Shown in pieces: positions 7,966-16,522 of a stretch of DNA of 64,000 nt. The stretch's first letter is position 1. The number at the start of each line of letters is the position of its first letter. The position numbers were made by a program, and so were the translations under genes. Source of the stretch: AC-32 sp963821495 (GTDB taxonomy: Bacteria; Actinomycetota; Thermoleophilia; Gaiellales; Gaiellaceae); assembly GCA_963821495.1 (NCBI GenBank), contig CAWGEA010000003.1:2294001-2358000 (forward strand). Reading direction: 5' to 3'. The notes under the pieces were generated by a model, which was not told the DNA's origin, did no database searches, and worked only from the letters and a program-made list of their open reading frames with translations.

Positions 7966-8595
7966 CTACGCGTAGCAGAGGGCGTTGAAGGACCGGCGGT
8001 GGATCTCGCTTGGCCCCCGCTCGCGCACGACCGCAGAGTGACCCGGCGTGATGTAGCCGACGTGCGATCGGAACCCGTACGCCGGGTAGAGCGCGTCGAT
8101 CCGCCGCATCATCCGGTCGCGCGTCACCTTGGCGACGATCGACGCCGCCGCGATCGCCGCGCTCTTCTCGTCTCCGTCGACGATTGCTCGGTGCTCCGGC
8201 GCGAGCGGGCCAAGGCGGAAGCCGTCGACCAGGCAGACCTCGGCAGGCGGCGCGAGCTCCGAGAGCACCGCGCGCAGCCCGGCGAGGTTCGAGCGGTGCA
8301 GCCCGATGCGGTCGATCTGCGAGGACGGCACCGCGCGCACGACGACCCGCTCCGCGCAGCCGAGAACCGCGCGGTAAAGCTCCTCCCGGTCGGCCTCGCT
8401 GCACTGCTTCGAGTCGTTCAGGCAGGCGAGTGGACGCACCTTGTGGTCGCGTAGCTTGCCGTAGTCGAGCAGCACGCCGGCCACGAGCAGCGGGCCGGCG
8501 AGCGGCCCTCTCCCCGCTTCGTCGGCGCCCGCGACGAAGCGCGCGCCGAGCTTGCGGTCGAACTGGAGGAGCCTCCGGCCGGTGCGTCGGGCCAC
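7966..8595 (-). CDS. rnhB: Ribonuclease HII
   Basis: This 209-residue enzyme cleaves RNA-DNA hybrids and single ribonucleotides in DNA. GADEAGRGPLAGP carries the catalytic Asp25-Glu26 pair. Later motifs are LNDSKQ, VDGFRLG and DEKSAAIAAASIVAKVTRDR, which provide the remaining acidic residues, and GYRSH-like FRSHVGYITPGH near the C-terminus. The length fits the family. I chose GTG 8595 (protein begins MARRTGRRLLQFD); the longer open frame upstream is not conserved. It follows rplS in the usual order. Confidence 0.93.
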   Translation of the reverse strand: MARRTGRRLLQFDRKLGARFVAGADEAGRGPLAGPLLVAGVLLDYGKLRDHKVRPLACLNDSKQCSEADREELYRAVLGCAERVVVRAVPSSQIDRIGLHRSNLAGLRAVLSELAPPAEVCLVDGFRLGPLAPEHRAIVDGDEKSAAIAAASIVAKVTRDRMMRRIDALYPAYGFRSHVGYITPGHSAVVRERGPSEIHRRSFNALCYA

Positions 8596-8647
8596 GGGGC
8601 GAGCATAGCGCCGGGCGCAGCCGGCGCCAGAAAACGTGACGCTTTCG

Positions 8648-9274
8648 TTACTCCTTGGCCGGCTCGGGCTCGGCCTCGACCGCCGACTCCGGCTCTTCGG
8701 CAGCGGGCTCGGCCTCTTCGGCAGCGGGCTCGGCCTCTTCGACGGCGGGCTCAGGCTCCTCGGCAGCGGGCTCGGTCTTCGCGGGAGCCTCGACCTCGTC
8801 GGAGGCCTCGGCCTCCTCGGGAGCCTGCTCCTCCGTCGCCTCGGCGGCCTCGGCGACGAACTCCTCGTCGACCGCCTCGCCATCGGGCGGCATCGCCCCG
8901 ACGAGCAGCTCCGACTCCGGCAGCGCCACGCCGCGCTTGGCGCGCACGCGCGCCCGCTTTCCTACCTTGCCGCGCAGGTAGTAGAGCTTCGCGCGGTTGA
9001 CGTCGCCGATCGCCGTCACCTCGATGCGCTCGATCTTCGGCGAGTGCACCGGGAACGTCCGCTCGACGCCGACGCCGAACGACTGCTTGCGCACGGTGAA
9101 GGTTTCTCGGACGCCGGCGCCCTGGCGCTTGAGCACGACTCCCTCGAAGACCTGCACGCGACGGCGCTGGCCCTCGATCACCTGGAAATGGACTCGCACG
9201 GTGTCGCCTGCCTTGAACGCCGGCAGGTTCGTCCGCAGCTGTCGCTGCTCGAGAGTCTCGATCACTCGGCTCAT
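8648..9274 (-). CDS. rplS: 50S ribosomal protein L19 with acidic C-terminal extension
   Basis: Residues 1 to about 115 are a normal L19, at the 30S-50S interface (FKAGDTVRVHFQVIEG, RVQVFEGVV, FPVHSPKIERIEV, KLYYLRG). The protein then continues for about 90 residues of low-complexity sequence made of Glu, Ala and Pro, with imperfect repeats of the form EPAAEEAEPAAEE. Typical L19 proteins are about 115 residues, so the tail nearly doubles the length. It is strongly acidic, unlike the basic ribosomal core, and is probably disordered. The ORF is open and in frame throughout, so this is not a fusion error visible here. Confidence 0.95.
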   Translation of the reverse strand: MSRVIETLEQRQLRTNLPAFKAGDTVRVHFQVIEGQRRRVQVFEGVVLKRQGAGVRETFTVRKQSFGVGVERTFPVHSPKIERIEVTAIGDVNRAKLYYLRGKVGKRARVRAKRGVALPESELLVGAMPPDGEAVDEEFVAEAAEATEEQAPEEAEASDEVEAPAKTEPAAEEPEPAVEEAEPAAEEAEPAAEEPESAVEAEPEPAKE

Positions 9275-9305
9275 AGAAAGAGGCCCGTCGGGCCGGGGCG
9301 GAATG

Positions 9306-9920
9306 CTAGCGCAGCGCGATCCGCTTCGGCGGCCAGTAGGTCGCGAAGACCGGCCCGACCAGGTTCTTGCGCGGCACGCTGCCCCACCGCCGCGAGTCGC
9401 AGGACTCGCCGCGGTTGTCGCCCATGAAGAAGTACTCGCCCTTCGGCACGTGCCAGGTCTCTTCGAAGTTCGTCACGTCCTCGTCGCGCCGCTTGGCCGA
9501 GATGTACGGCTCGCGCAGCTTCTTGTGGTCGATCCAGATGAAGCCCTTCTCGTCCTCGTGGACGACCTCGCCGGGGAGGCCGATCAGGCGCTTGACGAAC
9601 GTGCCGCCCGCGCCGCATTCGCGCCGCGCCGCCTTCGGCGTCTCGAAGACCACGATCTCGCCCCGGTGCGGGTCGCGGAAGCGATAGATGAAGCGGTTGG
9701 CGAGCACGCGGTCGGAGAAGCGAGCTTCGCAGTCCTGGCCCGGCTTCGCGCAGTGCAACGTCGGCTCCATCGAGGAGGACGGGATCCGGTAGGGGTTCAC
9801 CACCCACGTCTTGATCGCGAACACGATCGCGATCGCGCCGGCGACCGTGACGACCCAGTCGATCGCGACCCGCCACGGCTTCGGCAGCCAGCCCGTCAGC
9901 CTGTCGAGCGGGTTCCTCAG
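9306..9920 (-). CDS. lepB: Signal peptidase I, second tandem copy, CTG start
   Basis: This protein of about 204 residues is a Lys-type signal peptidase I. One membrane segment (about 18-39) precedes the nucleophile box SSSMEPTL; TFVKRLIGLPGE holds the catalytic Lys; GEYFFMGDNRGESCDSR is the conserved C-terminal box. It aligns closely with the copy just upstream, whose homologous start region reads RNPLDRL. In this frame no ATG, GTG or TTG precedes the membrane segment. A CTG at 9920-9918 overlaps the upstream TGA as CTGA, giving a start exactly where homology begins. No strong ribosome binding site is visible, so coupling to the upstream gene is likely. Confidence 0.88.
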   Translation of the reverse strand: MRNPLDRLTGWLPKPWRVAIDWVVTVAGAIAIVFAIKTWVVNPYRIPSSSMEPTLHCAKPGQDCEARFSDRVLANRFIYRFRDPHRGEIVVFETPKAARRECGAGGTFVKRLIGLPGEVVHEDEKGFIWIDHKKLREPYISAKRRDEDVTNFEETWHVPKGEYFFMGDNRGESCDSRRWGSVPRKNLVGPVFATYWPPKRIALR

Positions 9921-10681
9921 TGCAGGGAGATGCGGTTCGGCGGCCAGTAGGTGGCGAACACCTTGCCGATCAGGTTCTTCCGCGGCACCGAGCCCCAGCG
10001 GCGCGAGTCGCACGACTCGCCGCGGTTGTCGCCCATGAAGAAGTACTCGCCGTTCGGCACGCGCCAGGTGCCGGTGGTCGCGTCGTGCGCCTTGCGGTCG
10101 GGCTTGATGTACGGCTCGTCCAGACGCTTGCCGTCGATGAAGACGTTGCCGCCGTCTCGCTCGCTGACGGTCTCGCCCGGCAGGCCGATCAGGCGCTTGA
10201 CGAAGGTGCCGCTCGCGCCGCACATCTCCTGGGCGGCCTTCGGGGTGTTGAAGACGACGATCTCGCCGCGCTTGGGGTCGCGGAAGTGGTAGATGAAGCG
10301 GTTCGCGAGCACGCGGTCGGAGAGACTCGCCTCGCAGCCCTGGCCCGGCCTCGCACAGTGGAGGGTCGGCTCCATCGAGCTCGAGGGGATCCGGTACGGG
10401 TTCACGACCCACGCCTTGATCGCGAGCACGATCGCGATCGCTCCGGCGATGGTCACGATCCAGTCGATCGCGATCCGCCAGGGACGCGGCAGGCCGGCAG
10501 TCAGCCGGTCGAGCGGGTTGCGCGAGTGCCGCTTCTTCGATTCGTGCTCGGAGGGCGTGAGCACCGGCGGATACCGCGGCGGCGGGTACTCGCTGCGGTA
10601 GTCGCCGCCCGAGCTCGAGCGGTCGTCGAAGCCGTCGCCGCTCACGACCCGGTCCTCAGTCGGCTCTGTTCCTTCCGCCAC
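9917..10681 (-). CDS. lepB: Signal peptidase I, first tandem copy
   Basis: This 254-residue signal peptidase I releases exported proteins from the membrane. A charged, Pro-rich cytoplasmic leader (about 1-60) precedes a membrane segment (about 66-87). It has the same boxes as its neighbour: SSSMEPTL with the nucleophilic Ser, FVKRLIGLPGE with the catalytic Lys, and GEYFFMGDNRGESCDSR. GTG 10681 is preceded by AGGAG at good spacing but overlaps trmD by 40 bases; GTG 10645 gives a 4-base GTGA overlap and is a fair alternative. The second copy follows directly, so the pair arose by duplication. Confidence 0.92.
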   Translation of the reverse strand: MAEGTEPTEDRVVSGDGFDDRSSSGGDYRSEYPPPRYPPVLTPSEHESKKRHSRNPLDRLTAGLPRPWRIAIDWIVTIAGAIAIVLAIKAWVVNPYRIPSSSMEPTLHCARPGQGCEASLSDRVLANRFIYHFRDPKRGEIVVFNTPKAAQEMCGASGTFVKRLIGLPGETVSERDGGNVFIDGKRLDEPYIKPDRKAHDATTGTWRVPNGEYFFMGDNRGESCDSRRWGSVPRKNLIGKVFATYWPPNRISLH

Positions 10682-11298
10682 TCGTCGATTCTCCTGTGAT
10701 CCCCCGACAGCAGGACGTCGGGCACCCGCCAGCCTCGGAACTCCGCCGGGCGCGTGTAGTGAGGGTACTCGAGGCCACCCTCGAGCTCGGACGAGAAGCT
10801 CTCGATCGCGCCGGACTCCTCCGCAAGCGCGCCCGGCAGCCGTCGCGCAATCGCGTCGACCAGCACCATCGCCGGCAGCTCGCCGCCGGAGAGGACGTAC
10901 GGGCCGATCGAGATCGCGTCGGACGCGAGGTGGATCAGCGCACGCTCGTCGAAGCCCTCGAAGCGGGCCGAGAGCAGCGTCAGGCGCTCCTCCTCGGCGA
11001 GCTCCTCGACCACGGACTGCGTGAGCTGGCGGCCCTGCGGGGTCAATGCGACGACGCGGTGGCCGGGCATCCCGCCGTAGACGGCGTCGAGCGCGGCGGC
11101 GACCACGTCCACGCGCAGCACCATCCCCGCGCCGCCGCCGTACGGCTCGTCGTCGACCTGACCGCCGGTGAGCGGCGTATGGTCGCGGTAGTTGAGCAGC
11201 CGCAGCTCCAGCTCGTCGCCGAGCACGGCAGCAACCGGCCGCTGCTCCGTGAGCCAGGCGAACGCGTGCGGGAGGAGAGTGAAGACGTCGAGCTGCAA
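10642..11298 (-). CDS. trmD: tRNA (guanine-N1-)-methyltransferase TrmD
   Basis: This 218-residue enzyme methylates G37 of tRNAs to prevent frameshifting. It starts MQLDVFTLLPHAF and carries YGGGAGMVLRVD. The knot region has ISIGPYVLSGGELPAMVLVDAI, with the SAM-binding loop, and it ends with YTRPAEFRGW...VPDVLLSGDHRRIDEWR, all family hallmarks. The length is slightly short of E. coli TrmD (255) because the C-terminal domain is reduced. It follows rimM in the classical rpsP-rimM-trmD-rplS order, here separated from rplS by two signal peptidase genes. Confidence 0.95.
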   Translation of the reverse strand: MQLDVFTLLPHAFAWLTEQRPVAAVLGDELELRLLNYRDHTPLTGGQVDDEPYGGGAGMVLRVDVVAAALDAVYGGMPGHRVVALTPQGRQLTQSVVEELAEEERLTLLSARFEGFDERALIHLASDAISIGPYVLSGGELPAMVLVDAIARRLPGALAEESGAIESFSSELEGGLEYPHYTRPAEFRGWRVPDVLLSGDHRRIDEWRKEQSRLRTGS

Positions 11299-11318
11299 GA
11301 GACCGGCCGCGAGGCAGG

Positions 11319-11783
11319 TTAGCTACGGTCGGCGAAGCCCCGCGCGATCTGGATTCGGCCTGCGTCCAGGTCCACCTGCTGGATGCAGGCGCTCACGAGC
11401 GGCAGCAGCAGGCCGGTGTCGAGCTCGAGGACGTCGTTGGCCGGCCCAGGGATGAGTGCAGCGACGCTGCCGAGCGGCCGGCCACCCTCCTCCTCGACGG
11501 CGAGGCCGACGAGCTGGAACTCGTAGAATTCGTTCTCGCCCGGTGGCGGCAGCTCGTCGCGCGGCACCGCGAGCTCGGCCCCGCGCGGCGCCTCGCTGTC
11601 GAGCCTGATCACGGGTCGGCCCCGCGAGCGCTTCGAGGCGACGATCTCCGCGGGCTCCCCGTCGACGTGCAGCGTCGAGCCCCTCGCGAAGCGCTCCTCA
11701 TCCTCGCTCGCGTGCTCGACGAAGAACGAGCCGTCGAGCCCGTGCGGCTTGCCGACGCGGCCGACCTTGACGAGCTCGCTCAT
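11319..11783 (-). CDS. rimM: Ribosome maturation factor RimM
   Basis: This 154-residue protein helps 30S subunit maturation and binds ribosomal protein S19. The N-terminal beta-barrel domain begins MSELVKVGRVGKPHGLDGSFFVEH; the PRC-barrel half has the conserved FYEFQLVGL and the terminal LLLPLVSACIQQVDLDAGRIQI. I chose ATG 11783, since the open frame upstream runs into a hairpin-rich gap and is not conserved. It is transcribed with trmD, 20 bases downstream. Confidence 0.93.
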   Translation of the reverse strand: MSELVKVGRVGKPHGLDGSFFVEHASEDEERFARGSTLHVDGEPAEIVASKRSRGRPVIRLDSEAPRGAELAVPRDELPPPGENEFYEFQLVGLAVEEEGGRPLGSVAALIPGPANDVLELDTGLLLPLVSACIQQVDLDAGRIQIARGFADRS

Positions 11784-11822
11784 CCGCCGCTCCGCGGCCG
11801 ATGAGCGTGTGGAGGGGGCTGG

Positions 11823-11918
11823 GGGGGAACCGGGAGGTTCCCCCGCCGGGCATCCTCGGCGGAGCCGAGGCGAGCCTGGAAGAAGAAGGGGGCTCGTGGG
11901 GGAAACCTGGTTTCCTCC
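11823..11918. repeat. Cluster of three hairpins between metallophosphoesterase gene and rimM
   Basis: Three inverted repeats lie within 96 bases. GGGGGAACC (11823-11831) pairs with GGTTCCCCC (11836-11844) around a GGGA tetraloop. CCTCGGC (11854-11860) pairs with GCCGAGG (11864-11870). A third stem near 11898-11918 pairs GGGGAAA with TTTCC-x-CC around CCTGG. The first and third are related in sequence (GGGGGAA(A)CC...GGTT(T)CC). The block interrupts an otherwise tightly packed cluster and may end or slow transcription, or be a REP-like element. Confidence 0.55.
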
Positions 11919-11946
11919 ACAGGAGCGAGCCGGAGGCGAGCGACGG

Positions 11947-12639
11947 TCATCCGCCGAAGACGGCGAGTGCCTCGGCGCGTGGTGCCGAGACGAGGATGTT
12001 CTCGGCCGCGATCTCCTCCGCCCGGGGATGCCCCGAGCGGCGGACGAGCTCGGCCGCGGGCTCGCGGTCGTAGTCGGTCCAGCGCAGTTCGACGCTCTCG
12101 TCCAGGAGCGCCCAGTAGGCGCCCGCGCGGCCCTCGTACGGCCAGCCGACACTGCCCGCGTTGACGAACAGCCTCTCCCCCACGGGCCGCTCGAGCTGCA
12201 TGTGCGTGTGCCCCGCGACGACGCGCGGCTGCTCGACGTCTCGCAGCAGCTCCGCGAGCTTGTCGTCGCTCGTCAGCTCCGTGACGACCGTCGTGTCGTC
12301 CAGGGGCGTCGCGTGGACGTACAGGGTGTCGTCGAGCACGACCGAGAACGGCAGCGCGACGAGCCAGTCGGCCTGGTCGTCGTCGATCCGCTCGAGCAGC
12401 CAGGCGAGCCCCTCGTCGCCCGCGAACTCCGGGTCGCGCAGCCGGTCGGCGTTGCCGCGGATGCAGTGCGTGTTCGGCAGCGAGCGGACGAGCTCGACCA
12501 CCTCGCGCGGCTGCGGCGGCCCCGCCGCGATGTCGCCGCCGATCACGATCGCGTCGACGGCTTCGCGTTCCACCTCCGCGAGCACGGCCTCGAGCGCCGG
12601 GAGATTGCCGTGGACGTCGTAGAGCGCGGCGACGCGCAT
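11947..12639 (-). CDS. Calcineurin-like metallophosphoesterase (YfcE/MJ0936 type)
   Basis: This 230-residue protein has the full set of metal-binding phosphoesterase motifs in order: DVHGN at 8-12, GGDIAAGP, GNADR, and GHTHMQ near 160, plus a middle His in LYVHATP. Such proteins hydrolyse phosphodiesters or small phosphate esters, typically with Mn2+; the substrate is not evident. It is inserted between khpA and rimM, and is separated from rimM by a hairpin block. It starts at ATG 12639, nine bases after khpA. Confidence 0.88.
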   Translation of the reverse strand: MRVAALYDVHGNLPALEAVLAEVEREAVDAIVIGGDIAAGPPQPREVVELVRSLPNTHCIRGNADRLRDPEFAGDEGLAWLLERIDDDQADWLVALPFSVVLDDTLYVHATPLDDTTVVTELTSDDKLAELLRDVEQPRVVAGHTHMQLERPVGERLFVNAGSVGWPYEGRAGAYWALLDESVELRWTDYDREPAAELVRRSGHPRAEEIAAENILVSAPRAEALAVFGG

Positions 12640-12647
12640 CGGCGCTT

Positions 12648-12881
12648 CTACTCGACGATCTCGAGCAGCGTCCGCCCCTCGCGACTCGCGGCCGAGGCGC
12701 GCACGATCGTGCGCAGGGCGCGGGCGATCCGGCCCTGGCGCCCGATCACCTTGCCGACGTCGTCCTTCGCGACGTGGAGCTGCACGATCGTGTCGCCGTC
12801 GCGCTCGATCTCCTCGACGCGCACCGCGTCCGGCTCATCGACGAGGCGGCGGGCCAGGTACTCGACGAGCTCAGTCGACAC
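12648..12881 (-). CDS. khpA: KH-domain RNA-binding protein KhpA
   Basis: This 77-residue protein is a single type II KH domain. The RNA-binding loop is GKVIGRQGRIARALR, with the GxxG motif GRQG. KhpA acts with KhpB on cell-division and other mRNAs in Gram-positive bacteria. It starts at GTG and overlaps the 3' end of rpsP by 11 bases. The rpsP-khpA order is standard in Actinomycetota and Firmicutes. Confidence 0.92.
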   Translation of the reverse strand: MSTELVEYLARRLVDEPDAVRVEEIERDGDTIVQLHVAKDDVGKVIGRQGRIARALRTIVRASAASREGRTLLEIVE

Positions 12882-13113
12882 CCTTGGCCTTCAGCAGGCG
12901 GGCGACGGTCCCGGACGGCTGCGCGCCCTTCGAGAGCCAGTCGCGCACCCTGTCCTCGTCGAGCTCGATCGTCGACGGGTCGGTCTGCGGGTTGTAGCGG
13001 CCGACGATCTCGAGGAACTTGCCGTCGCGCGGTGAGCGGGAGTCCGCCGCGACGATGCGGTAGACGGGGTTCTTCTTCGACCCGACGCGGGTCAGCCTCA
13101 GCTTGACTGCCAA
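12871..13113 (-). CDS. rpsP: 30S ribosomal protein S16
   Basis: This 80-residue protein is S16, part of the 30S body. It begins MAVKLRLTRVGSKKNPVYRIV and has GRYNPQTDPSTIELDEDRVRDWLSKGAQPS, the family signature. The start is TTG at 13113, backed by a clear GGAGG eight bases upstream; there is no closer ATG or GTG. It is four bases after ffh and overlaps khpA. Confidence 0.95.
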   Translation of the reverse strand: MAVKLRLTRVGSKKNPVYRIVAADSRSPRDGKFLEIVGRYNPQTDPSTIELDEDRVRDWLSKGAQPSGTVARLLKAKGVD

Positions 13114-13117
13114 AGGG

Positions 13118-14512
<1,395 letters not shown>

Positions 14513-14590
14513 GGCCTGCCAGTCTAGCCGCGGGCCCTTTCGGGTAGACACTGGCGTCGAAGGAGCATCCATCCGAGCGAAAGGAGCGAC

Positions 14591-14797
14591 ATGGCAGACA
14601 TCGCGAAAGTGATCACGATCATCGGCTCGTCCCCGGAGAGCTTCGCCAAGGCAGCCGATGCAGCCGTACAGGAGGCGGCGAAGACCGTGCGCGGGATCAC
14701 CGGCGCGAGCGTCGTCTCGATGAGCGCGGTCGTCGAGGACGAGCGGATCAGCGCGTACCGCACGACGGTGAACATCGCGTTCGCGGTCGAGCGCTAG
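14591..14797 (+). CDS. Dodecin-family protein lacking the flavin-gating tryptophan
   Basis: This 68-residue protein matches dodecins, small proteins that form hollow dodecamers storing riboflavin, FMN or FAD. It has the beta-alpha-beta-beta layout: a KVITIIGSSPESF opening, a helix AADAAVQEAAKTVRG, and the strands SVVSMSAVVEDERI and YRTTVNIAFAVER. Usual bacterial dodecins carry a Trp at the turn after the helix (NLDWFEV) that stacks on the flavin; here that position reads GITGASVV and no Trp exists in the protein. It stands alone after AAAGGAG. Confidence 0.85.
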   Translation: MADIAKVITIIGSSPESFAKAADAAVQEAAKTVRGITGASVVSMSAVVEDERISAYRTTVNIAFAVER

Positions 14798-14843
14798 GCG
14801 TCGACGAACGGCGAGGCGCCGCCGGGCGCCACCTGCCTTGTGG

Positions 14844-15818
14844 TCACGGCCGGACCGGCATGCCGCTCTCCGCGGACGCGTACAGCGCTTCGAGCGCACG
14901 GGCATTGGCGACCGCGTCGGCGCGGCCGAGCAGCGGCTCGCCCTCGCCGCGGATCGCCTCGCTCAGATTCTCGAGCTCCAGCTGGTAGGAGTTGGCCCGC
15001 TCGGTCTCGACACGCTCGACGGCGCCGTCGCGGCGGATCTCGATCACCGGCTCGTGCGCGTGCCAGGGATCGTCGAGAAAGAGTGAGCCCTCCTCGCCGA
15101 TCACCTCGAGCTCGTCGCGCGACGGCAGCACGAAGCCGGAGTCGAAGTGGGCAGCGACGCCGCTGTCGAACAGCATCACGCCGGCGAAGAGCATGTCGAC
15201 CCCGCTCGGACCGAGAACCTGAGCGCCTGCGGCGTGCTGCGGCTCGCCGGCGAGCAGCCGCGAGGCGTTGACGCAGTAGCAGCCAACGTCCATCAGCGCC
15301 CCTCCGTCGAGCTCGGAGAGGAGCCGCACGTTGGTCCGCGGGTCGTCGATGGTGAAGCTGAACGCAGAGCGGATCACCCGCGGCCTGCCGACCGCGCCGT
15401 CGTCCATCAGCTCGGTCAGCTTCCGAGTTTGCGGGTGATGGCGCCACATGAACGCCTCCATCAGCAGGCGCCCGGACCGGTCGGCTGCGTCGAAGGCGGC
15501 TTCGACCTCGGCGGGCCGGCGCGACAGCGGCTTCTCGCAGAGGACGTGCTTTCCCGCCTCGAGGGCGCGGATCGACCACTCGCAGTGGAGCGAGTTCGGG
15601 AGGGAGATGTAGACGGCCTCGACGTCCGGGTCCTCGAGCAACGCCTCGTAGCTGCCGTACGGACGCTCGATGCCCCACTGGCGCGCGTACTCCTCGGCGC
15701 GGGCGGCATCGCGGCTCGCGACCGCGATCAGGTCGCACTTCTCCGAGCCCTGCGCGGGCGGGATCACGTTCCGGTTGATGTGTGCCGTGGAGACGATGCC
15801 CCAACTGACGGGCTTCAT
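14844..15818 (-). CDS. Gfo/Idh/MocA-family NAD(P)-dependent sugar oxidoreductase
   Basis: This 324-residue enzyme has an N-terminal Rossmann domain (WGIVSTAHINRNVIPPAQ, IAVASRD), the catalytic EKPLSRRPAEVEAAF motif near 93, and a C-terminal beta-sheet domain typical of the Gfo/Idh/MocA family, which oxidises sugars and inositols. The exact substrate is unknown. Its ATG overlaps the SDR stop by 4 bases. As the last gene of the xylose-type operon it probably acts on a pentose, a sugar lactone precursor or a related aldose. Confidence 0.85.
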   Translation of the reverse strand: MKPVSWGIVSTAHINRNVIPPAQGSEKCDLIAVASRDAARAEEYARQWGIERPYGSYEALLEDPDVEAVYISLPNSLHCEWSIRALEAGKHVLCEKPLSRRPAEVEAAFDAADRSGRLLMEAFMWRHHPQTRKLTELMDDGAVGRPRVIRSAFSFTIDDPRTNVRLLSELDGGALMDVGCYCVNASRLLAGEPQHAAGAQVLGPSGVDMLFAGVMLFDSGVAAHFDSGFVLPSRDELEVIGEEGSLFLDDPWHAHEPVIEIRRDGAVERVETERANSYQLELENLSEAIRGEGEPLLGRADAVANARALEALYASAESGMPVRP

Positions 15819-16522
15819 CCCCACGACGGCTCCGTGACGGGTCGGAGGGTCGTCTCGAGGATGCGGTGCGTGCGAGGCCTCGTCAGGGCGAAGAGAACCA
15901 CCTCGGCAACGTCCTCGGCACTCATCATCCCGGCGAGCTCCGGCATCTCGGGAGTGCGCCCCCGCCCCATCGCGAAGTCGGTTGCGACCCCGCCCGGGCA
16001 GATGTTCGTGCACCGGACTCCCCGCTCGCGCAGCTCGTGGTCGAGCGCGCGAGTGAAGCCGACCTGCGCGAACTTCGACGCGCAGTAGACAGCCTCCAGC
16101 GGCAGGCCGCGACGGCCGGCCTCGGACGCGATCGTGACGAGGTCGGCCTCTCCGCTCTCGAGCAGGTGCGGCAACGCGGCGCGCACGGCGTAGATCGTCC
16201 CCCTGACGTTCACGTCGATCATCTCGTCGAGGTGCTCCGGCGAGAGCTCGAGGAACGGGCCATAGGCGCCTACCCCGGCGTTGGCCACGAGGATGTCCAG
16301 GCGCCCGAAGCGGCCAACGGTGTCGCCCACAATGCGCTCGAGGTCGGCCGGGTCGCGAACGTCGCACGGGCGCGCGACCACGCCGTCCAGCCCGAGGTCG
16401 TCTCCGCTGCGAGAGGCCAGCCCCAGGCTGACGCCGGCCGCGGCGAGCGCCTGGGCAACCGCGCGCCCGATACCGCGGCTCGCCCCGGTGATCAGTGCGG
16501 ACTTTCCTGCCAGTGGCGTCAT
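15815..16522 (-). CDS. Short-chain dehydrogenase/reductase
   Basis: This 235-residue classical SDR has the cofactor motif TGASRGIGRA near 13, NAGVGAYGP in the middle, a catalytic Ser in TIASEAG, and YCASK as the Tyr-x-x-x-Lys pair, followed by ICPGGVATDF. It probably oxidises or reduces a sugar or sugar acid in the operon. The ATG shares a base with the xylB stop (TGATG), and its own stop overlaps the next gene, so the three genes are coupled. Confidence 0.88.
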   Translation of the reverse strand: MTPLAGKSALITGASRGIGRAVAQALAAAGVSLGLASRSGDDLGLDGVVARPCDVRDPADLERIVGDTVGRFGRLDILVANAGVGAYGPFLELSPEHLDEMIDVNVRGTIYAVRAALPHLLESGEADLVTIASEAGRRGLPLEAVYCASKFAQVGFTRALDHELRERGVRCTNICPGGVATDFAMGRGRTPEMPELAGMMSAEDVAEVVLFALTRPRTHRILETTLRPVTEPSWG

